From positions 25,883 through 89,882 of the forward strand of contig JAQUWU010000013.1 in assembly GCA_028692715.1 (NCBI GenBank): a stretch of DNA of 64,000 nucleotides. The letters are read 5' to 3'. The position numbers and the translations under genes are program-made. Below are positions 8,053 through 16,589 of this stretch, piece by piece (within the stretch, counting starts at the first letter, position 1; every line of letters starts with the position of its first letter). The notes beneath the pieces are model-generated. The model did no database searches. It worked only from the letters and a program-made list of their open reading frames with translations, and was not told the DNA's origin. Source of the DNA: Paludibacter sp. GTDB lineage: Bacteria > Bacteroidota > Bacteroidia > Bacteroidales > Paludibacteraceae.

Positions 8053-9438
8053 TTATTGGAAATTGTGTTTAATTTCGTCTTTATTGGCACGTAGGCCATA
8101 TAATGCTACAACAACAAAACTAAATACCGGTATCCAAAATGAAACAGTTATGCTACCATAGGTAGTTGATAGAAATCCTTGCCCGGTGGTAAGTAACGCT
8201 CCTCCTAAAATTGCCATAACTAAGAATGAACCACCAACTTTTGCTTCACCTTCATTTAATCCTTCAAGGGCAATTCCGTAAATAGTAGGGAACATTAATG
8301 ACATGAAGAATGAGATCATTACCAGTCCAATAACTCCGGTCATTCCTGTTAAGAAGATTGCCACTAATGCTGATATTATAGCTCCAGAAGCTGCAATTGC
8401 TAATAAAATACCCGGACGTAAATAACGCATTAATGCAGTGAATATGAACCTTGACACCATAAACAAAACTAATGATGATAAATAAAAGGTATTGCCAATA
8501 TTTTCGGCAGTGGTTGTAGCATCAAATCTCCAAATTGTTGACCAAAAGTCATGATTCTTAATAAATGAGGCAACATTTTCTCCTATAATTAAATCTGTTT
8601 TAGGATCAACTAATCCTAGTGCTAACATTACATAGCGAATAGTGTAAGACCATACGCCAATTTGCGCACCAACATAGAAAAATTGAGCTAAAACTCCTAA
8701 AGAGAAATGTTTACGCTTGAACAATTGTTTCATTGTAGCACCAAAAGTGATACGAGATTCATCTTTCTCATTTGGCATTTTTTTGTACAACAAGATACCA
8801 ATTAGCAGAGCCAAAAGCACAAAGCCAACACACATATAAGTAATAGTGACCGCAGACATCTCGCTTTGTTGAGCTACTTGAAGTTGAGCATCAGTCATTG
8901 TACTTTTATTCGAACTTAGGTGAGAGAGTATAAATACTTGACTCAATATAATCCCTGATATTGAACCAATAGGATTAAAAGCCTGAGCAAAATTTAAACG
9001 AAGTGTAGAGTTTTCAGGGCGACCCATTGTTAGAATATATGGATTAGCAGTTGTTTCGAGTATTGAGCAACCTCCAGCCATAATATAAATTGCAAATAAA
9101 TAGAATCCGTATGATTCCATTTGTCCTGCAGGATAAAATAAAAATGTTCCAACAGCATATAAACCCAATCCTACAATTATCCCTGTTTTGAAATTATACT
9201 TGCGAATTAAAAATGCAGCCGGAAGCGCAAAGCAAGCATAAGAGCCATAAAAAGCCATTTGGATAAATGAAGTTTGAAAATCCGTCATTTCCAAAATATT
9301 CTTGAATGCCGCCAAAAGGGTATCAGTCATATTATTGGCTATACCCCAGAAAAAGAAAAGTGATGTAACTAAAATGAATGGAATTAGATAATTCCGTCCG
9401 TCTTTACCCCTTAGGAGCGTGATTTTTTCTGTATTCAT
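8053..9438 (-). CDS. fucP: FucP-like MFS sugar:proton symporter
   Basis: 461 residues, about 12 hydrophobic segments, no signal peptide. FucP-type motifs include FFFWGIANNMTDTLL near the N-terminus, TANPYILTMG, LNFAQAFNPIGSISG and the C-terminal MSLMFPTIYGIALEGL. Such permeases bring free hexoses or deoxyhexoses across the inner membrane with protons. It lies after the aldo/keto reductase and before the DUF6786-like gene, all on the minus strand. The FucP/GluP group also includes transporters for other sugars, so L-fucose is suggested mainly by the fucU gene in the same run. Confidence 0.8.
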   Translation of the reverse strand: MNTEKITLLRGKDGRNYLIPFILVTSLFFFWGIANNMTDTLLAAFKNILEMTDFQTSFIQMAFYGSYACFALPAAFLIRKYNFKTGIIVGLGLYAVGTFLFYPAGQMESYGFYLFAIYIMAGGCSILETTANPYILTMGRPENSTLRLNFAQAFNPIGSISGIILSQVFILSHLSSNKSTMTDAQLQVAQQSEMSAVTITYMCVGFVLLALLIGILLYKKMPNEKDESRITFGATMKQLFKRKHFSLGVLAQFFYVGAQIGVWSYTIRYVMLALGLVDPKTDLIIGENVASFIKNHDFWSTIWRFDATTTAENIGNTFYLSSLVLFMVSRFIFTALMRYLRPGILLAIAASGAIISALVAIFLTGMTGVIGLVMISFFMSLMFPTIYGIALEGLNEGEAKVGGSFLVMAILGGALLTTGQGFLSTTYGSITVSFWIPVFSFVVVALYGLRANKDEIKHNFQ

Positions 9439-9555
9439 TGGTTAGATGTAATATTTATAAAATAATTTAGTATAAGTCAAATTGATTAACTCATGAATCT
9501 GATATTTTCAAAGACTTTAATCTGACAAACAGCTCACAAAGCTAAAATATGGTAA

Positions 9556-9591
9556 GTCTGAAGAAAGTTCAAAAATAGAACTTCTTCAGAC
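9556..9591 (-). terminator. Strong hairpin just after the aldo/keto reductase gene
   Basis: GTCTGAAGAAAGTTC (9556-9570) pairs with GAACTTCTTCAGAC (9578-9591) with a single bulged base and a 7-base loop. It lies 7 bases beyond the stop codon of the aldo/keto reductase and upstream of fucP. There is no U run after it on the minus strand, so it could stabilise the upstream message or act as a partial terminator. Confidence 0.5.
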
Positions 9592-9597
9592 TACAAT

Positions 9598-10602
9598 TTA
9601 TTTAGCAATTTCACCATCTAAGTCCCATAAGTCTTCCCAACCTTTAGCAGACTCCCACAAAAAAACTTGACCTTTAATCAAACGACAATTTTTGTCAATT
9701 TTTGAAACAGCTTCCATTTCTTCTTCGGTAAGTGAACCTTCAATAATTCCTTTTAGATTAGCATACATTTTTTCTGGTTTCACAGAGAATGGTATGGTTA
9801 TTTGACCTCGCTGTACAGCCCATTTCAAACAAACTACTGCAGGATGAATTCCTAAACGCTGAGCAATTGCAACAATAATAGGATCTTCCATGTCAACAGT
9901 ATCTTCAGGTGTTTTATCGCGATCAGGACGACCAGGAGAACCTATTGGGCTATAGCCAATAACTGCTACACCATTATCTTTCATAAACTTATACAATTCT
10001 GGCTGTTGGAAATGTGGGTGAATTTCCATTTCATTCAATACTGGTTTGATTTTACAATCGCGTAGAATCAGTTTCATTTTTGCAATTGTAACATTCGATG
10101 TTCCAATATTTTTTACTAAGCCAGCTTCGAAAAGACCTTCCATTTGCGCCCATGTTTTCATGTAATTTTCATGAATGTAAGGTACCGAATTTGGTTGACG
10201 AGCTGAAACATCACATTTTGGAGCATGATAATTAGGGAATGGCCAGTGAACTAAGTACAAGTCTAAGTAATCTACTTGTAAATCAGTCATTGATTGTTTG
10301 CATGAAGCTACTACATCATCGTGTTTATCATTCCAAACTTTTGACGTAATCCAAAGGTCTTCGCGTTTTACTACACCTTCGGCAAATAATTCTTGAAGTG
10401 CAGCACCAATTTCTTTTTCGTTGGTATAAACAGACGCACAGTCGATATGACGGTAACCCATACGGATGGCAGTTTTTACACCTTCTGCTACGGTTAAAGC
10501 ATCGTAGTTATCAGAACCAAAAGTCCCTAAACCAATTACCGGGATTTTTGAACCTGTATTAAGGGTAATAGTTGGCACTAATGCTGGATCAATTTTTTGC
10601 AT
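9598..10602 (-). CDS. Aldo/keto reductase (aldose-reductase type)
   Basis: 334 residues, cytoplasmic. The full catalytic tetrad is visible: Asp54 and Tyr59 (HIDCASVYTNEKEIG), Lys88 (ITSKVWND) and His119 (LVHWPFPNY). C-terminal NADP(H)-binding features follow (IPFSVKPEKMYANLKG). The family reduces aldehydes, including aldoses to alditols, with NAD(P)H. It is the third gene of the fucU run, between the Zn dehydrogenase and the permease. In a classical fucose pathway a lactaldehyde reductase would be expected; here it could instead reduce the imported sugar to an alditol for the neighbouring dehydrogenase. Family certain, substrate unknown. Confidence 0.85.
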   Translation of the reverse strand: MQKIDPALVPTITLNTGSKIPVIGLGTFGSDNYDALTVAEGVKTAIRMGYRHIDCASVYTNEKEIGAALQELFAEGVVKREDLWITSKVWNDKHDDVVASCKQSMTDLQVDYLDLYLVHWPFPNYHAPKCDVSARQPNSVPYIHENYMKTWAQMEGLFEAGLVKNIGTSNVTIAKMKLILRDCKIKPVLNEMEIHPHFQQPELYKFMKDNGVAVIGYSPIGSPGRPDRDKTPEDTVDMEDPIIVAIAQRLGIHPAVVCLKWAVQRGQITIPFSVKPEKMYANLKGIIEGSLTEEEMEAVSKIDKNCRLIKGQVFLWESAKGWEDLWDLDGEIAK

Positions 10603-10626
10603 ATAAAATATATTTTTAAAATATTA

Positions 10627-10643
10627 GAACCAAGAGCCAAGAT
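10627..10643. repeat. Short intergenic repeat shared with 55499-55515
   Basis: GAACCAAGAGCCAAGAT lies in the 91-base gap between the dehydrogenase and reductase genes. A copy with one change is at 55499-55515. ATTAGA precedes both copies, directly here and nine bases further away in the other. Confidence 0.4.
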
Positions 10644-10693
10644 TAATACTCAGCTATGGTTCATATGTAAATAGTAAATGATTAACTAGTAAA

Positions 10694-11755
10694 TTATTTG
10701 ATTTCTTCGTCGAAAACGATAGCTACTTTACCACATTTACCATCAGCCATTAAAGAATAAGCCTCAGGAGCATCATCTAATTTAAAGCGGTGAGTAACTA
10801 ATTCTTCTGGGTGAATTCCCCAACGAACAATACGTTCAACTAATTCTTCCATTCTCCAAATTGCAGTTACCCATGAGCCATAGATAGTTTTTTGATCGTG
10901 GATAATATCCGGACTTGGATTGAACTCAACAGTACCACCTTCGCCGATCATAACCATTTTACCCCATTGGCGAGTAGCGCGGATACAAAGTTGACGAGCT
11001 AAAGTATGACCAGAGCAGTCTACTGTTTTCTCAAATCCCATACCGTTTGTAACAGCCATAACTTTCTCCAAAGTATCAGGACCAGAAACAAATACTTCAT
11101 CAGCCAAGCCAAGATCCATAGCGATTTGACAACGTTCAGCAACAGTATCAACACCAATAACTTTTTCAGCTCCCATGGCTTTAGCAAGCATTAAAGCAGC
11201 CAAACCAACAGGGCCTAAACCAGTAACCAGAACAGCATCGTTACCACTGATTCCAATTTTTTCCAAGCCTTCGTAAACAGTTCCAAAACCACAGGCAATT
11301 TGAGCACCATCTGTATATGTTAGCGAATCAGGAAGTAATACCAAATCTTTTTCTTCGGCTATCATATATTCCGACATACCTCCATCACGTTGCCATCCAT
11401 AAGCAGCGCGTGATTCGCTTTTACACGAAATCATATATCCACGACGACAATCGTTGCAACATCCGCAACCTGAAATATGATAAACTACTACACGGTCGCC
11501 CTCTTTGAATCGTTTCATGCCCGGACCACAAGCAATTATTTGACCAGCAGGCTCATGACCACATATTTTATTTTGATACCCTTCAGGACCTTTACCTAAG
11601 TGTTCGCGATAAATAGCACGAATATCACTACCACAAATTGTAGATGATTTAATTTTTAACAACACTTCACCATGACCTGGTGTTGGAAATTCTACCTCCT
11701 TAAAAACAACTGTGCTGTTTCCTGGTAAGTAAGCTGCTTTAGATTTGTAAGCCAT
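10694..11755 (-). CDS. Zinc-dependent medium-chain alcohol/polyol dehydrogenase
   Basis: 353 residues, cytoplasmic. Catalytic zinc ligands are Cys41 (TICGSD) and the His67-Glu68 pair (ICGHEPAG). The structural zinc site has Cys97, Cys100, Cys103 and Cys111 in the usual spacing. The Rossmann motif is VTGLGPVGLAAL. MDR enzymes of this type oxidise secondary alcohols of polyols or sugars with NAD(P). It is the second gene of the run, 42 bases after fucU. Together with the neighbouring reductase it could catalyse an oxidoreductive sugar isomerisation, or oxidise the sugar at C1 as in the non-phosphorylating fucose route. The family is clear, the substrate is not. Confidence 0.83.
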   Translation of the reverse strand: MAYKSKAAYLPGNSTVVFKEVEFPTPGHGEVLLKIKSSTICGSDIRAIYREHLGKGPEGYQNKICGHEPAGQIIACGPGMKRFKEGDRVVVYHISGCGCCNDCRRGYMISCKSESRAAYGWQRDGGMSEYMIAEEKDLVLLPDSLTYTDGAQIACGFGTVYEGLEKIGISGNDAVLVTGLGPVGLAALMLAKAMGAEKVIGVDTVAERCQIAMDLGLADEVFVSGPDTLEKVMAVTNGMGFEKTVDCSGHTLARQLCIRATRQWGKMVMIGEGGTVEFNPSPDIIHDQKTIYGSWVTAIWRMEELVERIVRWGIHPEELVTHRFKLDDAPEAYSLMADGKCGKVAIVFDEEIK

Positions 11756-11797
11756 AATAATATTAATTTTTATTGTTTATATTTTATTTTATTGAAA

Positions 11798-12232
11798 TTA
11801 AATTATTGGAGTAACTCCTTTTTTCAAAAGGATATTTCCATACTTAGCCGTTTCGCCAGTCATTACAACAGCAAATGCAGATTTAGCACGTTCGTAAAAC
11901 GCAAACCGATCAATTCGCTCTATTGCAGGGACATTTGGGTTTGTAATGTGGATACTTTTAAGATAAGCCTCTTCTACCGTAGGATCAAGTTGATCGCCAG
12001 GCACTGCAGCCATCATAGCTATTGGGTGAGGGACATAAGAGTCCAATTCGTAAAGAGGCAAGATAGCTGCCAATAAATCAGGGATACGCAGACCATCGGC
12101 ACGTAAAACCCTGCCATTAAATGATTCTGCTGGGAAATGAGCATCGGCTAAAATAATTTCTTCACCGTGACCCATACGGGCCATTACCTCTAAAAGTTCT
12201 GGACTAATTAATGCTGAAATTCCTTTAAGCAT
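11798..12232 (-). CDS. fucU: L-fucose mutarotase (RbsD/FucU family)
   Basis: 144 residues, the normal FucU size. It starts [21 protein letters not shown] and carries His22 (GHGEEI), [11 protein letters not shown], and the tail [22 protein letters not shown]. FucU interconverts alpha and beta anomers of L-fucose (and some other sugars) so that the next enzyme can use them. The longer C-terminal half and the ETAKYGNIL motif favour FucU over RbsD. It is the first gene of the minus-strand run, facing the AraC regulator across a 182-base gap with palindromes, so it is likely controlled by that regulator. Confidence 0.86.
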   Translation of the reverse strand: MLKGISALISPELLEVMARMGHGEEIILADAHFPAESFNGRVLRADGLRIPDLLAAILPLYELDSYVPHPIAMMAAVPGDQLDPTVEEAYLKSIHITNPNVPAIERIDRFAFYERAKSAFAVVMTGETAKYGNILLKKGVTPII

Positions 12233-12315
12233 GGTTGTAATTTTATTATTAATAAGATTATATTTGATTTATGTAAATTATTGATTACTTTTACAAGTAG
12301 GATAATCATAATACG

Positions 12316-12357
12316 CTATACAAAGTTATACTATATAACACTTTAGTCGTTGTATAG
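12316..12357. promoter_or_regulatory. Nested palindrome between fucU and the AraC gene, with -7 element for fucU
   Basis: An outer inverted repeat, CTATACAA (12316-12323) and TTGTATAG (12350-12357), encloses a perfect inner dyad GTTATA-CTA-TATAAC (12325-12339). CAAAGTTA (12321-12328) reads TAACTTTG on the minus strand, matching the Bacteroidota -7 consensus TAnnTTTG about 90 bases before the fucU start; no clear -33 element was found. The arrangement fits an operator for the divergent AraC protein. Confidence 0.5.
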
Positions 12358-12414
12358 TAAAATCAAGTTTGTGTACAAAATAAACATAGTATTTTTTCAT
12401 ATCATTTTTTAATA

Positions 12415-13326
12415 ATGTCAGGACAATTAAGAAAACTATCAGACAATCAAAAATATGACCCTTGGGAAATTAAACAAAATATAGAAGAAGTTAGGGTTAT
12501 AACACATTGTTGCAGGTATTGGATGCTCTCAGAATGGGAATGTGAAAACATGTCGTTCCCCTTTTGGCGATTATATCATAGTAGTACAGGAGGATCATAT
12601 GTAGAATTTGATGATATAGAATTTCATTTAAGCAACGAAACATTAATTCTAATACCACCTAACACATCGTTTAATACACACATCAAGAAAAATAGATATT
12701 CAAAGCAAGAGAGTATTGTGGGGCAGAAATTAAAAAATGAGGAGGATATTCTGTTTTTACAAAACAAAGGATTGTGTGACCAATTATTTATACATTTCAA
12801 TTTAGGATATCCGTTTGACTCTATTAAACCAGCCATTTACGAAATAAAAGTAAATGACTATTGTTTTGATCTGATTAGGGAAATAAAATCTAAAATGCTT
12901 ATTACACCAAATGATATAAGTATTCAGTCAAATATAAAAATTAAATCACTTATTTTATTCGGGCTACAAAACATCCCCGACAATCTGTGGAAATTTCCAA
13001 CCATCGACAAAAGAATCCTCAAGATAATTAAGTACATCGACAAAAATATATCCAAAGATTTATCTAATAATGATCTAAGCAACGTATCTAACCTTGCTAC
13101 CAATTCTTTCGCCCGTTTATTTCGAGAATCAATTCATTGCTCCGTTCAGAAATACATTCAACGTCGCAGAATTGAACATGCTATAATGTTGCTGCATCAC
13201 ACAAACATGCAAATAGAAGATATCGCCCTTGAGTGCGGATTTTATGACAGGCACCACTTCTCTAAAATTTTCAAAACTCAAACAGGAATTCCTCCGGCAA
13301 GATATAGGCAAAGAATTAGAATATAG
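12415..13326 (+). CDS. AraC-family transcriptional regulator
   Basis: 303 residues. The C-terminal ~100 residues are a double helix-turn-helix of AraC type (FARLFRESIHCSVQKYIQRR, then IEDIALECGFYDRHHFSKIF and the final GIPPARYRQRI). The N-terminal two-thirds should be the sugar-sensing part; it has a cupin-like stretch (FHLSNETLILIPPNTSF). It is transcribed away from fucU, with a dyad-rich intergenic region between, so it most likely controls the fucU-fucP run in response to the transported sugar. It converges on the DUF4450-like gene, whose stop is 29 bases away. DNA-binding role firm, ligand unknown. Confidence 0.85.
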   Translation: MSGQLRKLSDNQKYDPWEIKQNIEEVRVITHCCRYWMLSEWECENMSFPFWRLYHSSTGGSYVEFDDIEFHLSNETLILIPPNTSFNTHIKKNRYSKQESIVGQKLKNEEDILFLQNKGLCDQLFIHFNLGYPFDSIKPAIYEIKVNDYCFDLIREIKSKMLITPNDISIQSNIKIKSLILFGLQNIPDNLWKFPTIDKRILKIIKYIDKNISKDLSNNDLSNVSNLATNSFARLFRESIHCSVQKYIQRRRIEHAIMLLHHTNMQIEDIALECGFYDRHHFSKIFKTQTGIPPARYRQRIRI

Positions 13327-13355
13327 AATAATATAAAGTTTTATAGAATATTTCG

Positions 13356-16300
13356 TTATTTGGTCAATGTAATTGCCATCAAACCAATTATCAATTCGTT
13401 AGCTGTACTTTTCAATTGTAGCGAATGTAGTTCTTTGTTTTTATCAAGCGGAATATTTAGTATTACGCCTGCTCCACCATCAATAACTCTACCGTAGACT
13501 TCTGAAGGGTCAATCTTTAGATCTTTTTCCAAATTCCGGCTCACAATACCCGATTTGAATGCTACACGGTACGGACGAGGAGTATTTAATTGAAATGCCA
13601 GGCCATCGGCATAAAAATCTTGCTCAATCGGACACCATGTATCAGGGTTAATTAATTGAAGTACTTCATTAGAACCATCCTTATATCTCACAGTTACCGT
13701 GCCGTTTTCAAAATTACATTGCATCGGGTTGGTTGTTCCAGCCATAAGTAAAATAGCGTTTTGTGCTTTTCCAGTTAATGGTACTGAAATCGAATCGGGA
13801 TAATTGTCCCACAAAGTAGTGAAAGCAATGTTGTTTCCCTCAGGAATACGGAAAGGTAATCCAAATGGTGTTGTAAATGTTTGATTTATGGTAGATTTTC
13901 GAATCCCAGCATCATCAATGACATATGAAAGCAGTGGTTTACACCATTCACCGATTCCTTGCCATGGGGTTTGCAATGTGGTGTAAGGAGAGCGGGGAGA
14001 CATATATTTATTTCTAAAAATATTTCTAACAGATGCATTTAAGACACTATCCATGTTCACCAACTCGAATTTAATATTCTCTTTTGTGAAATCCGGCAAA
14101 AGTGAATTCTTCGCAAATTGATTGTCATTCTTTGTCTTTTTAATATTATCGGGTTGCCACCAGGTCATTTGCCCCTGTGACAGTTTTACAAAACCGTCTC
14201 TTTTAGCTGTTTCTTTTGCTTTAGAGGTTTGCAAAGCATTACCTTCCCATTCTATTTTTATGTCAAGTTGTTCATTGCTTCCACACAATATTTCGACCAG
14301 CGGAAACTCGATATTTTCAGTCAAAGCCCATGTAGCAGCTTTCCCATTTATTTTAAGCGATATTATTTTTTCGTTAGTTGCCGGTACTTTTAGTATAATT
14401 TCAGCCTTTTCAGCAAATTTATTTTTTATCAAATAGCTATCTGTTAATCTTTTACGTTTGAAATTAAATTCTATATAAGGCGATGAAAATTCGGCAAAAT
14501 CCCACTCTCGGGGCAAGCCTGGACGAATAATAACTTTTGAGTTGAGCAAATCTGGCGCAATACCGAAAAGCCCTTGTACCAAAGCGCGTGAATACATTCC
14601 AATGGGGTCTCCAAAGTCGCGGTATGTTTCGCCACGAGCTGCATCGTAAAAGCTTATTTGCCCAACATTTCCTGGCGAACGACCGAGATACATACCATCA
14701 AAAATAGCACTTTTGAAAATGCGGTAAGCTTCGTCAGGACGCCCCGCCTGCCAAAATGCAAGCGAAGTATGAGCTACTTCGGCAAAAGCAACATTATTGA
14801 GCGACCAGTAATAAGGTTGCCAGTTGGTTGTAGAGAGCATATCATAGTCACCGTCAATGCCTTTTGCTAAAACAGGAATATGCGGAATTTCGCGGTCGAC
14901 ATAGCTGGTTGCAAGGTATTGCTGGAAAATATCGCCAATTTCGGAGTCGATACTATGATAAACAGTCCAAAGTGCTGCCGAAGGGTGAATCTTTTTGTTA
15001 CCCATAAAATCGACATATTCGGCCCAACAGCCAGTTTCAGGGAGCCACAATTTTGCATTTAGTGCATTTAATATTTTTTTAGCTTCGTTTTGATAGGGTG
15101 TAGGGTCTTCGTTATTTAGTTCAGCAATGCGAGCAATAATTTTGTTTGCACGGTAGTTGTACGCCGACGAATGGGTTACTCCACCGCTATTGTATTGTAG
15201 CGCATCACTTGCCCAAATGCAACAGTAAGCATCGTAAAGGCCATCGTTATCGGGGTCGAAGTTGTGTTTTTCCCACTCGATATGACGTTTCAATAAAGGG
15301 AACATTTTGCGTGCATAGTCTAAATCTCCAGTCCAGTTAAGATGCCACAATAGCTCGTCAACATATACCAGATTCATATCGTAGTGGTGCATCTGAGCAT
15401 TATTATTGGGTGTTCGGCAAATATAACCGGTACTATACATCTGAGTTCCCCATTTTTTTTCGGCACGGGCAAGGTGCAAAGCAGTATCTTGCGAAGGGTG
15501 CTGAATGATTGGCTCTACAGAAGTAACTTGCGAAGCAGCATAAGCATCGTAATGCTTACGTGCACGGTCAGTATATCCCATAAAGTCGCCGATGTAGGCA
15601 GCACGCCATCCGGCAAGTTGTACACGCCAGCCAATAGCCCCGTGCAACCACGAGTTATTGCCATCCCAAACCCCGTTGGCGGCAGTGCTTAATGCCCCGG
15701 CAACAGTATTGAAATATTTATCTGGTGTTTTAATTGAGATTTGTTCCGATATTTTTTTAGCAACATTATCTGCTTTTTGATAAATAGCGTCCCCTTGTGC
15801 ATTGTCAATTTGCTGCAAATCAGCTCCGTTTAATAGCAAATAAACGGTTTTGCCAGTGAAGTTAAGTTCTATATCTTTAAGCTTTTTACCAGCTTCCAAA
15901 ACATCAGGAGCATTAACTCCCATTTCACCAAGGTGCTTTAATTTGGTTGCTTTAATTTTGGAAAGCACTGCCAACAACCTAAAGTTCTGTGAGTTTTTTT
16001 CCATTTCTACCTTCCAAATAGCACCGTCTTTATCGGCTAATGCTAGTGCTGAAATTAGGATCTTTGCATTACCGAAACTTTTGTCTTTAACTTCATAGTT
16101 GCGTTTCCCTGCTGAATACCATGATTTACAATAACCAACAGAATCGAGGGGTAACTTTTTATCACCCGTAACAGCCACAAATGCTATGTTTGTACTGTTA
16201 TCGGCATTTTTGTAGTAATATGCAAACACAGGACGGTCGCTTGTTTCGAGCCGGGAATCGTCATAAGTTCCGTATAATGAACGTGTAAAACGATTATTCC

Positions 16301-16499
16301 CATTTACACATACAAATGCATTACCCTCTGGTAAATACTGAAAATCCCGCACTGCTTTACGATTTGCAGGAACGTTGAAAGATTCGCGAGCAAGGGCATT
16401 TTTATTGGAGGAAGTAACTATCTGAGCACTCAAACTAATAAACGACAATTGAAGAATTACAATTATCATTGATAATATGAAAAATTTACTTAAATGCAT
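13356..16499 (-). CDS. Large secreted DUF4450-like (alpha/alpha)6-barrel protein, probable glycoside hydrolase
   Basis: 1047 residues from the ATG at 16499, which gives a clean signal peptide (MHLSKFFILSMIIV...LSAQ); an in-frame ATG 30 bases upstream would spoil it. The middle of the protein resembles a six-hairpin glycosidase barrel: WLHGAIGWRVQLAGWR, MNLVYVDELLWHLNWTGDLD, DNDGLYDAYCCIWASDA and NNVAFAEVAHTSLAFWQAGRP. N- and C-terminal regions look like beta-domains. I connect it with DUF4450 from memory. It is the last gene in the main PUL direction, after GH43. Acidic residues in the barrel could be catalytic, but I cannot pick them. Fold inference moderate, activity unknown. Confidence 0.68.
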   Translation of the reverse strand: MHLSKFFILSMIIVILQLSFISLSAQIVTSSNKNALARESFNVPANRKAVRDFQYLPEGNAFVCVNGNNRFTRSLYGTYDDSRLETSDRPVFAYYYKNADNSTNIAFVAVTGDKKLPLDSVGYCKSWYSAGKRNYEVKDKSFGNAKILISALALADKDGAIWKVEMEKNSQNFRLLAVLSKIKATKLKHLGEMGVNAPDVLEAGKKLKDIELNFTGKTVYLLLNGADLQQIDNAQGDAIYQKADNVAKKISEQISIKTPDKYFNTVAGALSTAANGVWDGNNSWLHGAIGWRVQLAGWRAAYIGDFMGYTDRARKHYDAYAASQVTSVEPIIQHPSQDTALHLARAEKKWGTQMYSTGYICRTPNNNAQMHHYDMNLVYVDELLWHLNWTGDLDYARKMFPLLKRHIEWEKHNFDPDNDGLYDAYCCIWASDALQYNSGGVTHSSAYNYRANKIIARIAELNNEDPTPYQNEAKKILNALNAKLWLPETGCWAEYVDFMGNKKIHPSAALWTVYHSIDSEIGDIFQQYLATSYVDREIPHIPVLAKGIDGDYDMLSTTNWQPYYWSLNNVAFAEVAHTSLAFWQAGRPDEAYRIFKSAIFDGMYLGRSPGNVGQISFYDAARGETYRDFGDPIGMYSRALVQGLFGIAPDLLNSKVIIRPGLPREWDFAEFSSPYIEFNFKRKRLTDSYLIKNKFAEKAEIILKVPATNEKIISLKINGKAATWALTENIEFPLVEILCGSNEQLDIKIEWEGNALQTSKAKETAKRDGFVKLSQGQMTWWQPDNIKKTKNDNQFAKNSLLPDFTKENIKFELVNMDSVLNASVRNIFRNKYMSPRSPYTTLQTPWQGIGEWCKPLLSYVIDDAGIRKSTINQTFTTPFGLPFRIPEGNNIAFTTLWDNYPDSISVPLTGKAQNAILLMAGTTNPMQCNFENGTVTVRYKDGSNEVLQLINPDTWCPIEQDFYADGLAFQLNTPRPYRVAFKSGIVSRNLEKDLKIDPSEVYGRVIDGGAGVILNIPLDKNKELHSLQLKSTANELIIGLMAITLTK

Positions 16500-16589
16500 T
16501 TTTAACTGATAATTTAAGAAAAGAGACAATTGAAGATGAATTTGGTTTTTTCATTGAAGAACCACGTTGTATCTTAAAGAGTTTTTGTA

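Noticed and set aside
11798-12232. Ribose pyranase RbsD instead of FucU
   Set aside because: The C-terminal motifs ([16 protein letters not shown]) and the FucP-like permease in the same run fit FucU better.
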